Positions 7,973-15,336 of a stretch of DNA of 35,622 nt are shown here, piece after piece; the first letter of the stretch is position 1, and each line of letters starts with the position of its first letter. Origin of the DNA: SAR86 cluster bacterium REDSEA-S09_B4. Its GTDB lineage: Bacteria; Pseudomonadota; Gammaproteobacteria; Magnimaribacterales; Magnimaribacteraceae. Both the position numbers and the translations under genes were made by a program. The DNA lies in assembly GCA_001628005.1 (NCBI GenBank), contig LUQU01000055.1, forward strand, positions 1 to 35,622, written 5' to 3'. The notes below the pieces were generated by a model. The model was not told the origin of the DNA, ran no database searches, and saw only the letters and a program-made list of their open reading frames with translations.

Positions 7973-8624
7973 TACTAAGTTACATGTTCTTCATATTTCT
8001 ACTAAAGATGAGATTGAACTTTTTAAAGCAGGACCGGTAGAAGAGAAACTAATAACTGCTGAGGTATGCGTACCGCATTTATTATTCTCTTCAGAAGATT
8101 ATAAAAATCTTGGTTCCCTAATCAAATGCAACCCATCTATTAAGTCTAATTCAGATAAACAAGCACTTAGACGGGCACTAAAAGATCAAACAATAGATTA
8201 TGTAGCTACTGACCATGCACCTCACGTACTGAGTGAGAAAAAGAACACTTACTCAACGTCACCTTCTGGGATGCCTTCAGTACAGCATTCATTATTGGCA
8301 GTATTGGAGATGGTTCATGAAGGAGATCTGGAATTAACTGAAGTCCCAAGAATCACGTCACATAGTGTAGCAAAGAGATTTGACATTAAAGAGCGTGGTT
8401 TTATTCGGGAAGGGTTTTGGGCAGACCTAGTTTTAGTAGATATGAACGATACTTATGAGGTAAAAAAGGAAAAAATATTTTATAAGTGTGGATGGTCGCC
8501 TTTTGAGAGTTATACTTTTAATTCAAGAATAATAGAAACCATAGTTAATGGTGAAAGAATATATAGTCAGGGAAAAATTTTATCTGACACAATAGGAAAG
8601 AAACTAGAATTTACAAGGGGATAA
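7938..8624 (+). pseudogene. C-terminal fragment of the same dihydroorotase-like amidohydrolase
   Basis: From about 7970 the reading frame of 7938-8624 carries the rest of the protein: EFNTKLHVLHIST with a metal-binding histidine, CVPHLLF, KCNPSIKS, the catalytic DHAPH block, PSGMPSVQHSLLAVLEM and the C-terminal GWSPFESYTF plus KxxxTIVNGERIY. All these are standard for dihydroorotases and allantoinases. The first dozen codons (starting MKKKLMK) overlap the upstream fragment in a different frame and are probably not original coding sequence. The rest is well conserved, so the break is recent or artificial. The stop lies three bases before the amidase start, so the operon architecture is intact. 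If genuine, the protein is probably inactive. Confidence 0.78.
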
Positions 8625-8627
8625 AAA

Positions 8628-10058
8628 ATGAGTTTTAAAGAATATGATAATTACGACGCTTTAGGCCTAGCCGAGTTAGTTAAGAATAAAGAAGTTTCCG
8701 CTGAAGAGTTATTAGAGGAAGCTATGCAGAGGACAGAAAAAGTAGACGATCAAATTAATGCCGTAGTTTTAAAGCATTATGACGAAGCAAAGGCAATGAT
8801 AAAAGATGGGTTACCTGAGGGACCTTTTACCGGAGTGCCGTATCTTTTAAAAGATCTCCATGTCCTTCTTACAGGAACAAAGACTACTTATGGTTCAAAG
8901 TTCTTTAAAGATTATGTAGCGGATCATAACAGTACTTTAGTGGATAGATATCTCGAAGCAGGCTTAGTTATCTTTGGTAAGACTAATAGCCCAGAATTTG
9001 GATTAACTGTAACCACTGAACCTGAGCTATATGGTCCTACTAGAAACCCTTGGAATCTAGATCATTCCGCAGGCGGTTCAAGTGGTGGTGCAGCTTCAGC
9101 GGTAGCATCAGGAATACTACCCATGGCTAATGCAAGTGATGGGGGAGGATCCATAAGGATTCCAGCATCATGTTGTGGTCTAGTAGGCTTAAAGCCCACT
9201 AGGGCAAGAACCCCTATGGGTCCAGATAGAGGTGAAGGATGGGCTGGTCAATCTATCAGCCATTGTGTATCTAAATCTGTTAGAGATACAGCAGCACTTT
9301 TAGATGCCACATCTGGATTTTCTCCAGGTGACCCTTATGCTCCAACTGAGCCTTCAGGAACTTTTCTTTCTGCTAGTGGGAAGGATCCTGGTAAGTTAAA
9401 AATTGCTTTACATCTACCTACTGACACAGTAAAGATTGATGAGGATGTTCTTTCTTCTATTAAAAAAACAGCTGAGCTTTGTGAATCTTTAGGACATCAT
9501 GTTGAAGAAGCTTCACCAAAACCAGATATAGCAGCACTCTCTGAAGCTATAGGAGTAATAATTTCTGCCAATGTATCTCTAGCCTTACAACAAAGAGCAG
9601 ATGCTTTAGGAACAGATGTTACACCAGATGTTGTGGAGAACATCACTTATAGAATGTACGAGAATGGTAAGGCATTTACAGCAGATCAATATGCTAAAGC
9701 CACGCTAATAAATCATCAGGCTGGCAGAGTATTAGGTAACTTTATGGAAGATTATGATCTTATTCTTAGCCCCGTTCTTGCTAAACCCCCTGTAAAAATA
9801 GGAGAGATTGATATGTCTTCAAAAGATGTAGCAACATACATTGAAAGATTGTCTTCTTACTCTAGTTTTACGGGACTTTACAATCAAACGGGTCAGCCAA
9901 GTATTTCACTGCCACTTGGCTTTAGTAAAGATGACTTGCCCATAGGTTCTATGCTCACCGCTAAATTTGGAGATGATGAGTTGTTAGTCTCTATTTCCTC
10001 TCAAATAGAAAAAGCAGCTCCTTGGACTGATAAAAAACCGCCAGTTTACTCAAGTTAA
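8628..10058 (+). CDS. Amidase signature enzyme, NylA/GatA-like
   Basis: This 476-residue protein has the complete Ser-cisSer-Lys catalytic set of amidase signature enzymes: Lys75 in YLLKD, cis-Ser151 in GGSSGG and nucleophile Ser175 in DGGGSIRIPAS. The spacing and flanking blocks (NAVV, GPFTGVPYLLKDL, VTTEPE, ATRNPWN-like, WAGQ, SVRDTAALLD, PGDPY) resemble 6-aminohexanoate cyclic-dimer hydrolase (NylA) more than GatA, and no gatC or gatB is adjacent. It would hydrolyse an amide, possibly a cyclic or aryl amide, in the cytoplasm. A strong AGGGG site precedes the ATG, three bases after the dihydroorotase-like fragment, and the PhyH gene starts directly after its stop. Confidence 0.88.
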   Translation: MSFKEYDNYDALGLAELVKNKEVSAEELLEEAMQRTEKVDDQINAVVLKHYDEAKAMIKDGLPEGPFTGVPYLLKDLHVLLTGTKTTYGSKFFKDYVADHNSTLVDRYLEAGLVIFGKTNSPEFGLTVTTEPELYGPTRNPWNLDHSAGGSSGGAASAVASGILPMANASDGGGSIRIPASCCGLVGLKPTRARTPMGPDRGEGWAGQSISHCVSKSVRDTAALLDATSGFSPGDPYAPTEPSGTFLSASGKDPGKLKIALHLPTDTVKIDEDVLSSIKKTAELCESLGHHVEEASPKPDIAALSEAIGVIISANVSLALQQRADALGTDVTPDVVENITYRMYENGKAFTADQYAKATLINHQAGRVLGNFMEDYDLILSPVLAKPPVKIGEIDMSSKDVATYIERLSSYSSFTGLYNQTGQPSISLPLGFSKDDLPIGSMLTAKFGDDELLVSISSQIEKAAPWTDKKPPVYSS

Positions 10059-10868
10059 GTGAATCCAGAAATTCATCCTGATAACAAAGGTTTTTCTTGG
10101 TCTGTACCTCAGGGTCCTTATCAATACTTATCGGAAGAACAAGTAAAACAGTATGATGAAAAGGGCTATCTTGTGGTAGAAAATGCTTTTGATACAGAAC
10201 TAATGTCTGAAGTCTGTAACCTTATAGATCCATTTGAAGAAAAGGTTACTGAAGTATTGAGAGGTTTTGAAGATGGAAAGGTTTTTATTTCCAGAGCAGA
10301 AGAAATAACCTTTTCAACACACCTAGTTACCCAGTCAGAAAAGTTAAAAGAATTTAGCAAGCATAAAGTATTTTCGAGTCTTTGCTTAGACCTTATTGGA
10401 AATAATGTTCGTTTGTATTGGGATCAAGCGGTTTACAAGAAACCTGGGACTAAAGATGAATTTCCTTGGCATCAAGACAATGGCTATACTTTTATTGAAC
10501 CTCAAGCTTATTTAACTTGTTGGTTGGCTTTGAGCGATACGGATGAGTCAAACGGATGTCCTTGGGTGATGCCTGGATTGCACAGATTAGGTACTCTAAA
10601 ACATGAAACTACAGAACTTGGCTTTGAAATCCCACTAGATAGTTCTAAGTCTGTTCCTTTGCCTTTGAAATCTGGAAGTATTGCTGTTTTCTCGTCACTG
10701 ACTCCTCACAGAACAGGCCCAAATAATTCCGAAGGAGTAAGAAAAAGTTACATACTGCAATACGCTCCCGAAGGAGCTCAGAGAAAGATTTCTGGAACCA
10801 TAAGTGAACCAGTAGATGATGAGTCCAGACAATTTTATGTCGTTAAAGACGGTGAGGTTCTGTCCTAA
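10059..10868 (+). CDS. Phytanoyl-CoA dioxygenase (PhyH) family oxygenase
   Basis: The 269-residue protein shows the PhyH-family iron site: H138-x-D140 in FPWHQDNG and distal His217 in LTPHRTGPN, with Arg228 (GVRKSYILQYAP) placed to bind 2-oxoglutarate. The N-terminal segment YDEKGYLVVENAF is a common PhyH opening. Family members hydroxylate CoA esters, ectoine, halogenated or small amide substrates; the substrate here is unknown. The start is GTG at 10059, right after the amidase TAA, so the two are surely co-expressed. It is the last gene of the operon and the second Fe/2OG oxygenase in it. Its stop abuts the stop of the convergent nitronate monooxygenase gene. Confidence 0.87.
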   Translation: MNPEIHPDNKGFSWSVPQGPYQYLSEEQVKQYDEKGYLVVENAFDTELMSEVCNLIDPFEEKVTEVLRGFEDGKVFISRAEEITFSTHLVTQSEKLKEFSKHKVFSSLCLDLIGNNVRLYWDQAVYKKPGTKDEFPWHQDNGYTFIEPQAYLTCWLALSDTDESNGCPWVMPGLHRLGTLKHETTELGFEIPLDSSKSVPLPLKSGSIAVFSSLTPHRTGPNNSEGVRKSYILQYAPEGAQRKISGTISEPVDDESRQFYVVKDGEVLS

Positions 10869-12008
10869 TTATTCCTGCATAAAATTATCAAGTCTCTCGT
10901 AGGCTTCTAAGAAGTCTTCCTTGAATTCCATCACGACATCGCTGGCAGAAATACTTTGGTTCATTAAACCAACTCCTTGTCCTACCCAGTGCGTAGCTAA
11001 GCCCTTAGCCCCGTCATGACCGCCTTCAGCAAGTTTATTAACTTTGGCTAAAGCAGGTTCTGCCACCATCGGTTGCAAAGGCATTGGAAGCGGATCAGGA
11101 GCTTTATCGGATTCCCAAGCTTCAGTCCAAGGAGACACAAGTTGTCTAGAATGTTTCCCTGTTCTACTCCTTGATCTAACAGTCTGACTTGAGCTGGCAG
11201 CGATCATTTTCTCTTTTACTACCGGATGAATTTCAGATTCAACGGTGGTTAGCCAAACGGATCCGCACCAAGCTCCAGAAGCACCCATAGTCATAGCAGC
11301 AGCCATTTGTTTGCCAGTAACGATACCGCCTGCAGCTAGAATAGGGACATCACCATAGGGTTGGATGGCTTCATAAACTTCAGGAATCAATACCATTGTA
11401 GAAACACTGCCACAATGACCACCGGCCTCTGTTCCAGAAACTACAAGAATATCTACGCCAGCTTTAACTTGATTAATAGCATGTTGAGCTGTTCCTAATA
11501 AAGCCGCTACTTTTACGTCGTTATCTTTTCCCATTTGAAGCATCCAGTCTGGCGGTACTCCTAGTGCATTAGCTATTAATTTAATGGGATGTTGGAACGC
11601 AACATCTAAAAGAGCTTTAGCACCTCCTGATTGGGTGTTTGCAGCAAAACCAGATCCGCCTGTATCAATATTTCTTAATTCAGGAGAAGGTATGTCATGG
11701 TTCTCTAAAACATCTGCTCTGAAGTCAGCGTATTCTTGAGGGATCATTCCAACAAGCTTTTCTGCATCAAATTTTTCATCCTTTCCTACCATCTTGTTGG
11801 GTATTAAGACATCAACGCCATAAGGCTTCCCATCTATATGGTCATCAATCCATTTTAATTCTTGTTCCAATATCTCAGGGGACATGCCAACCGCTCCTAA
11901 AACACCACAACCCCCAGCTTTTGATACTGCAACCACAACGTCTCTGCAATGCGTGAAAGCAACCAAAGGAAACTCTATATCCAGCATTTCGCATATTCTT
12001 GAATTCAT
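10869..12008 (-). CDS. Nitronate monooxygenase family protein (2-nitropropane dioxygenase-like), copy 1
   Basis: The 379-residue protein is an FMN-binding TIM barrel of the nitronate monooxygenase/IMP dehydrogenase-like group. Visible blocks are VSKAGGCGVLGAVG near the N terminus, KPYGVDVLIP (61-70), the GTEAGGHCG loop with conserved His198, PILAAGGI (222-229) and GASGAWCGS, which together hold the FMN phosphate. The C-terminal RSRTGKHSRQLVSPWTEAW and PLPMPLQ blocks are shared with the neighbouring paralogue. Family members oxidise nitronates or act as enoyl reductase-like enzymes; the true substrate is unknown. A GAGG site precedes the ATG. It is transcribed divergently from copy 2 and ends against the PhyH gene. 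Confidence 0.87.
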   Translation of the reverse strand: MNSRICEMLDIEFPLVAFTHCRDVVVAVSKAGGCGVLGAVGMSPEILEQELKWIDDHIDGKPYGVDVLIPNKMVGKDEKFDAEKLVGMIPQEYADFRADVLENHDIPSPELRNIDTGGSGFAANTQSGGAKALLDVAFQHPIKLIANALGVPPDWMLQMGKDNDVKVAALLGTAQHAINQVKAGVDILVVSGTEAGGHCGSVSTMVLIPEVYEAIQPYGDVPILAAGGIVTGKQMAAAMTMGASGAWCGSVWLTTVESEIHPVVKEKMIAASSSQTVRSRSRTGKHSRQLVSPWTEAWESDKAPDPLPMPLQPMVAEPALAKVNKLAEGGHDGAKGLATHWVGQGVGLMNQSISASDVVMEFKEDFLEAYERLDNFMQE

Positions 12009-12040
12009 TTTTTACCTCGCTTTCTTGTGTAGTACTATGT

Positions 12041-12080
12041 AAGTAATAAGTAATTATATTAAGTAATAAGTAATTATATA
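12041..12080. repeat. Two-copy 20-bp tandem repeat between divergent nitronate monooxygenase genes
   Basis: The unit AAGTAATAAGTAATTATATT occupies 12041-12060 and is repeated at 12061-12080 with only the last base changed (A for T). Within each unit AAGTAAT is itself repeated after nine bases. The repeat fills most of the 83-base spacer between the two divergent genes, immediately upstream of the AGGA ribosome site of copy 2, so it overlaps where promoters and operators for both genes must lie. It could be a duplicated regulator site or only a recent slippage duplication. Confidence 0.9.
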
Positions 12081-12091
12081 AGGAAACCTTG

Positions 12092-12313
12092 ATGATGAAG
12101 AATAACAGAATTTGTCAAACTTTCGGAATTGATTACCCGATCTTCTTAGCAGGTATGGGGGGTGCGGCTTGTCCAAAATTAGCCGCTGCAGTATCCAATG
12201 CAGGAGGCCTAGGAGTATTAGGGGCTGCTGCCTGTACCCCAAATCAAATGAGAAGATGGATTAAAGAAACCAAAGAAAGACTTTATGAACGAACATGGAC
12301 TAAAGATGGTTGA
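12092..12313 (+). pseudogene. N-terminal fragment of nitronate monooxygenase copy 2
   Basis: The frame from ATG 12092 (AGGAAA ribosome site at 12081-12086; in-frame alternatives TTG 12089 and ATG 12095) encodes the start of the barrel: ICQTFGIDYPIFLAGMGGAACPKLAAAVSNAGGLGVLGAA, the first FMN-contacting loop of the family. After WIKETKE it loses family resemblance and stops at 12311-12313. The next family block, KPYGVDVLIP in copy 1, is absent from every frame here, so tens of codons are missing between this fragment and the downstream one. The fragment alone would be non-functional. Confidence 0.78.
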
Positions 12314-13085
12314 ATTGGACCGCCAAGTTGATGAAGAAGACAATTTAGGATTTTTTACCAAAGAATTCTTCGAAGCACAAATGGAAGTAGTAATTGAAGA
12401 AAAAGTACCAGTTTATGCAGCTGGACTTGGCAATCCTGCACCTTGGATGGAGAGACTAAGAGCTAATGGAACTAAAGTGATGACAGTGGTTGGTGCTGTA
12501 AGACATACCGTTAAAGTTTCTTCTGCTGGTGTTGATGCAATAGTGGCACAAGGCCATGATGCTGGTGGACACAACTCACCAGTAGGGTCAATGGCATTAA
12601 TTCCACAAGTTGTAGATGCCGCAAATGGAACACCAGTATTAGGAGCCGGTGGTATAAGCGATGGAAGAGGAATAGCAGCTGCTTTCATGTTGGGTGCAGA
12701 AGGTGCTTGGATAGGATCTGCTTTTTTAGCGTCTGAAGAAGCAGATATTTTTGATCATCAAAAACAAGCAATAATTGATTCCACTGAAGAAGGCACTGTT
12801 ATTTCTAGATCAGTTACAGGCAAACCCGCAAGAATTATAAGAAGTGCTTGGACCGATTTTTGGGAAAGATCTGAGCTTGATCCACTTCCAATGCCCTTTC
12901 AATCAGGAGTTGCAGGTCCTGTATTACAGTCTGCTAATAAAGACCAAAGGCAAGATATAAACCCAGGTTTTGCAGGACAAGGAATAGGGATGATTAAGTC
13001 CGTAAGACCGGCTGAAGAGATTATGGCTGATTTAATTGAAGGAATGGAACGTACGTTGAAAGATTCTGCAAATATGTATGACTAA
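12285..13085 (+). pseudogene. C-terminal fragment of nitronate monooxygenase copy 2
   Basis: This frame supplies the rest of the barrel: FFTKEFFEAQMEVVIEEKVP, VYAAGLGNPAPW, VVGAVRHTVK, QGHDAGGHNSPVGSMALIPQVVD with the conserved histidine of the GGH loop, VLGAGGISDGRG and GAEGAWIGSAF, then the C-terminal SRSVTGKPARII, TDFWERSELDPLPMPFQ and GFAGQGIGM blocks that parallel copy 1. Family resemblance begins near KDFMNEHG, at the ATG 12285. The frame differs from the N-terminal fragment, which overlaps it by 29 bases. The well-kept motifs on both sides suggest either a recent internal deletion or a sequence assembly fault. The C-terminal part could still be translated from its own ATG but would lack the first FMN-binding strands. 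Confidence 0.78.
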
Positions 13086-13097
13086 TCTTTAATTATT

Positions 13098-13208
13098 TTA
13101 ATTAACTGTCTGTAGATAGATAGCCAGGATAATTTGAAGAACAACCACCACACTAATAAGTGCAAAGAAAATCCCTAAGGTGATTATTGTCTTTTTGTCT
13201 TCTTGCAT
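13098..13208 (-). CDS. Small single-helix membrane protein, 36 residues
   Basis: In the spacer between the broken nitronate monooxygenase and the UMF1 transporter, the minus strand has a 36-codon frame from ATG (13206-13208) to TAA (13098-13100). It begins with a charged MQEDKKTIIT and continues as one uninterrupted hydrophobic helix of about 23 residues (LGIFFALISVVVVLQIILAI), ending YLQTVN. An AGGT motif lies about eight bases upstream of the start. The charge pattern and clean helix argue for a real small membrane protein rather than chance, but there is no family to compare it with and it is too short to be certain. Confidence 0.5.
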   Translation of the reverse strand: MQEDKKTIITLGIFFALISVVVVLQIILAIYLQTVN

Positions 13209-13246
13209 ATGAATTACCTAATTAAAAAGTAGCATTATTAATATTA

Positions 13247-14506
13247 ATGGAACCTACGTCAAAGAAATTAAATAAGTCAGCATGGAGTTGGGCTCTGTAT
13301 GACTGGGCCAATTCTGCATTTGCTACTACTGTAATGGCAGGGTTTTTTCCGATCTTCTTTAAAAGCTATTGGGCTTCGGACCTTTCTGATGCTGAAAGTA
13401 CGTTTGCTATTGGTTCGGTCAATTCTTTAGTGGGACTATTAATTGCCTTTAGTGCTCCTGTTTTAGGAGCTTTTGCTGATGCCGGAGATTCAAAAAGAAA
13501 GTTTTTGTTTAGTTTTGCCTTTTTAGGAATTATCACTACCGGCTACTTATTCTTTATCCCTGACAGTTCTTGGAAATTAGCTGTAATTTTTTATGGTTTA
13601 GGTGTGATAGGTTTTTCCGGGGCAAATGTTTTTTATGATTCCCTTTTAGTTACTGTTTCTAAAGAAGAAGAAAGAAACCGTACTTCTGCCCTTGGTTTCT
13701 CGTTAGGTTATCTGGGAGGGGGTATTCTCTTCCTTCTTAATGTGATCATGTTTCTTTACCCGAATTGGTTCGGTCTAGAAAGTCAAATCGACGCAGTTTT
13801 ATGGTCATTCATGTCGGTAGCCTTATGGTGGTTTATTTTTTCATTACCTATCTACTTAAATGTAAAAGAACCAACGCAAAGTAGTTCGGGTAAATCTGTA
13901 AACAGAATAATTACTGAAGCTTTTAGTAGCCTTCTAAATACTGCTGGGTCGATTAAAGAATATAAAAGTGCAGTAATCTTCCTTTTGGCATATTTCTTGT
14001 ATATGGATGGGGTAGACACAATTATTAGGATGGCTACATCCTATGGATCTGATATTGGTCTATCAGCCACTTCCATGATTCAAGCATTACTACTTACTCA
14101 GTTTGTTGGTTTTCCAGCTACTCTAGTATTTGGTTATTACGCAGATAAGTTTGGTTATAAGTATTCTCTATCTTTTGCCATTATCGTTTATATATTTGTA
14201 GTGTTATTTAGCTCTCAGATGGATACGGCACTGGAATTTTATGTCGTAGCATGTGTTGTTGGATTAGTGCAAGGAGGGGTTCAGGCTATAAGTAGATCTT
14301 TCTTTAGCACTTTAATACCTACAAACAAAGCAGCTGAATTTTTTGGATTCTATAACTTCATTGGGAAGTCTTCAGTTTTTATAGGTCCTTTTATGGTTTC
14401 AGGAATAGCGCTTGTGACTGGAAGTCCTAGTTATGGCATCCTAAGTTTATTAATTTTATTTATTCCAGGGCTTATACTTCTTTGGATGGTTCCCGATAAA
14501 AACTAG
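13247..14506 (+). CDS. Major facilitator transporter, UMF1/Atg22-like family
   Basis: The 419-residue protein opens with SAWSWALYDWANSAFATTVMAG, the diagnostic N-terminal helix of the UMF1 (unknown major facilitator 1, Atg22-like) family, and then shows about twelve hydrophobic segments. The loop ADAGDSKRKFLF between helices 2 and 3 and YADKFGYKYSLS in the second half are the usual MFS loop motifs. Yeast Atg22 exports amino acids from the vacuole; bacterial substrates are not established. The ATG at 13247 lacks a strong ribosome site. Its stop overlaps the convergent GDPD gene in a shared CTAG (14503-14506). Confidence 0.85.
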   Translation: MEPTSKKLNKSAWSWALYDWANSAFATTVMAGFFPIFFKSYWASDLSDAESTFAIGSVNSLVGLLIAFSAPVLGAFADAGDSKRKFLFSFAFLGIITTGYLFFIPDSSWKLAVIFYGLGVIGFSGANVFYDSLLVTVSKEEERNRTSALGFSLGYLGGGILFLLNVIMFLYPNWFGLESQIDAVLWSFMSVALWWFIFSLPIYLNVKEPTQSSSGKSVNRIITEAFSSLLNTAGSIKEYKSAVIFLLAYFLYMDGVDTIIRMATSYGSDIGLSATSMIQALLLTQFVGFPATLVFGYYADKFGYKYSLSFAIIVYIFVVLFSSQMDTALEFYVVACVVGLVQGGVQAISRSFFSTLIPTNKAAEFFGFYNFIGKSSVFIGPFMVSGIALVTGSPSYGILSLLILFIPGLILLWMVPDKN

Positions 14507-15282
14507 ATTAAATTTCTTTCTCTGATTACTTCCATCAAGGTAGTAGGTTTATCTGTCATAAGACCATCCACTCCAAGCTCTATTAATTCCTCCATTTCAG
14601 ATTTCTTGTCTATAGTCCAAACATGCACAAATTTATTTTTTTTATGTGCATAATCAATAAACTTTTTGGTAACTATTGGAATTGCCCATTGAGATGGTGG
14701 AACTTGAGCACAATGCCCCTTAACCTTAGGAAATGGCAAGTGTCTGCTTTTCAACAGTAAATAGACTATTTCTAATTGTCCCATTGAAGAACAGCAGTTA
14801 GGACCAGCTAATTTTCTAATCTTGTTTAATCTGGACGTAGAAAAAGATGCTAAACAGACTCTGTTGAGAGCACTGTGATTCAGAATAATATTAACCCCTG
14901 ACTCAATCGAATTCTCAGTTTTAAAATCTATATTGAACCTAAGTTGAGGGAAAGTGGATAACAATTCATCTAAAGAAGGTATTCTGCCCCCACCAATGAG
15001 TTCGATTTGCTTAACTTCTCTAAAGGTTAAATCCTCAATTTTTTTGTTTATTCCAGCCATTCTACTTAGGTCGTAATCATGAAAAACCACAACTTCGCCA
15101 TCTTTGGTTCCTTGAATATCGGTTTCCATAAAAACAAATCCCATATCTGAGGCGTGCTTAAAAGCTTCTAAAGTATTTTCTGAAGCTTCTTCCGCTCCGC
15201 CTCTATGGACAAAGCTAAAAAAATTAAAATCTTGAAAGAAGGGGTGTATATCCTTTGAGTTCATACCAATAGGTTTGACCAA
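14503..15282 (-). CDS. Glycerophosphodiester phosphodiesterase (GDPD)
   Basis: This protein of about 250 residues has the GDPD catalytic layout (numbers from a TTG start): His26-Arg27 in FVHRGG, SENTLEAF, Glu53 and Asp55 in METDIQGTKDG, and His68-Asp69 in VFHDYDLSRMAG. The barrel closes with VHVWTIDKKSEMEELIELGVDGLMTDKP, the standard last strands. It would hydrolyse deacylated phospholipids to glycerol 3-phosphate and an alcohol, with no signal peptide and hence a cytoplasmic location. Two starts are possible: TTG at 15282 or ATG at 15264, six codons inside; neither has a clear ribosome site and the ATG is at least as likely. Divergent from a lipid acyltransferase gene, suggesting phospholipid salvage. 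Confidence 0.87.
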   Translation of the reverse strand: MVKPIGMNSKDIHPFFQDFNFFSFVHRGGAEEASENTLEAFKHASDMGFVFMETDIQGTKDGEVVVFHDYDLSRMAGINKKIEDLTFREVKQIELIGGGRIPSLDELLSTFPQLRFNIDFKTENSIESGVNIILNHSALNRVCLASFSTSRLNKIRKLAGPNCCSSMGQLEIVYLLLKSRHLPFPKVKGHCAQVPPSQWAIPIVTKKFIDYAHKKNKFVHVWTIDKKSEMEELIELGVDGLMTDKPTTLMEVIRERNLI

Positions 15283-15336
15283 TTTTTAAGTTAACAATAA
15301 TATCAGTCTTCCAATATTAAGGTTCAAAATAAAAAC

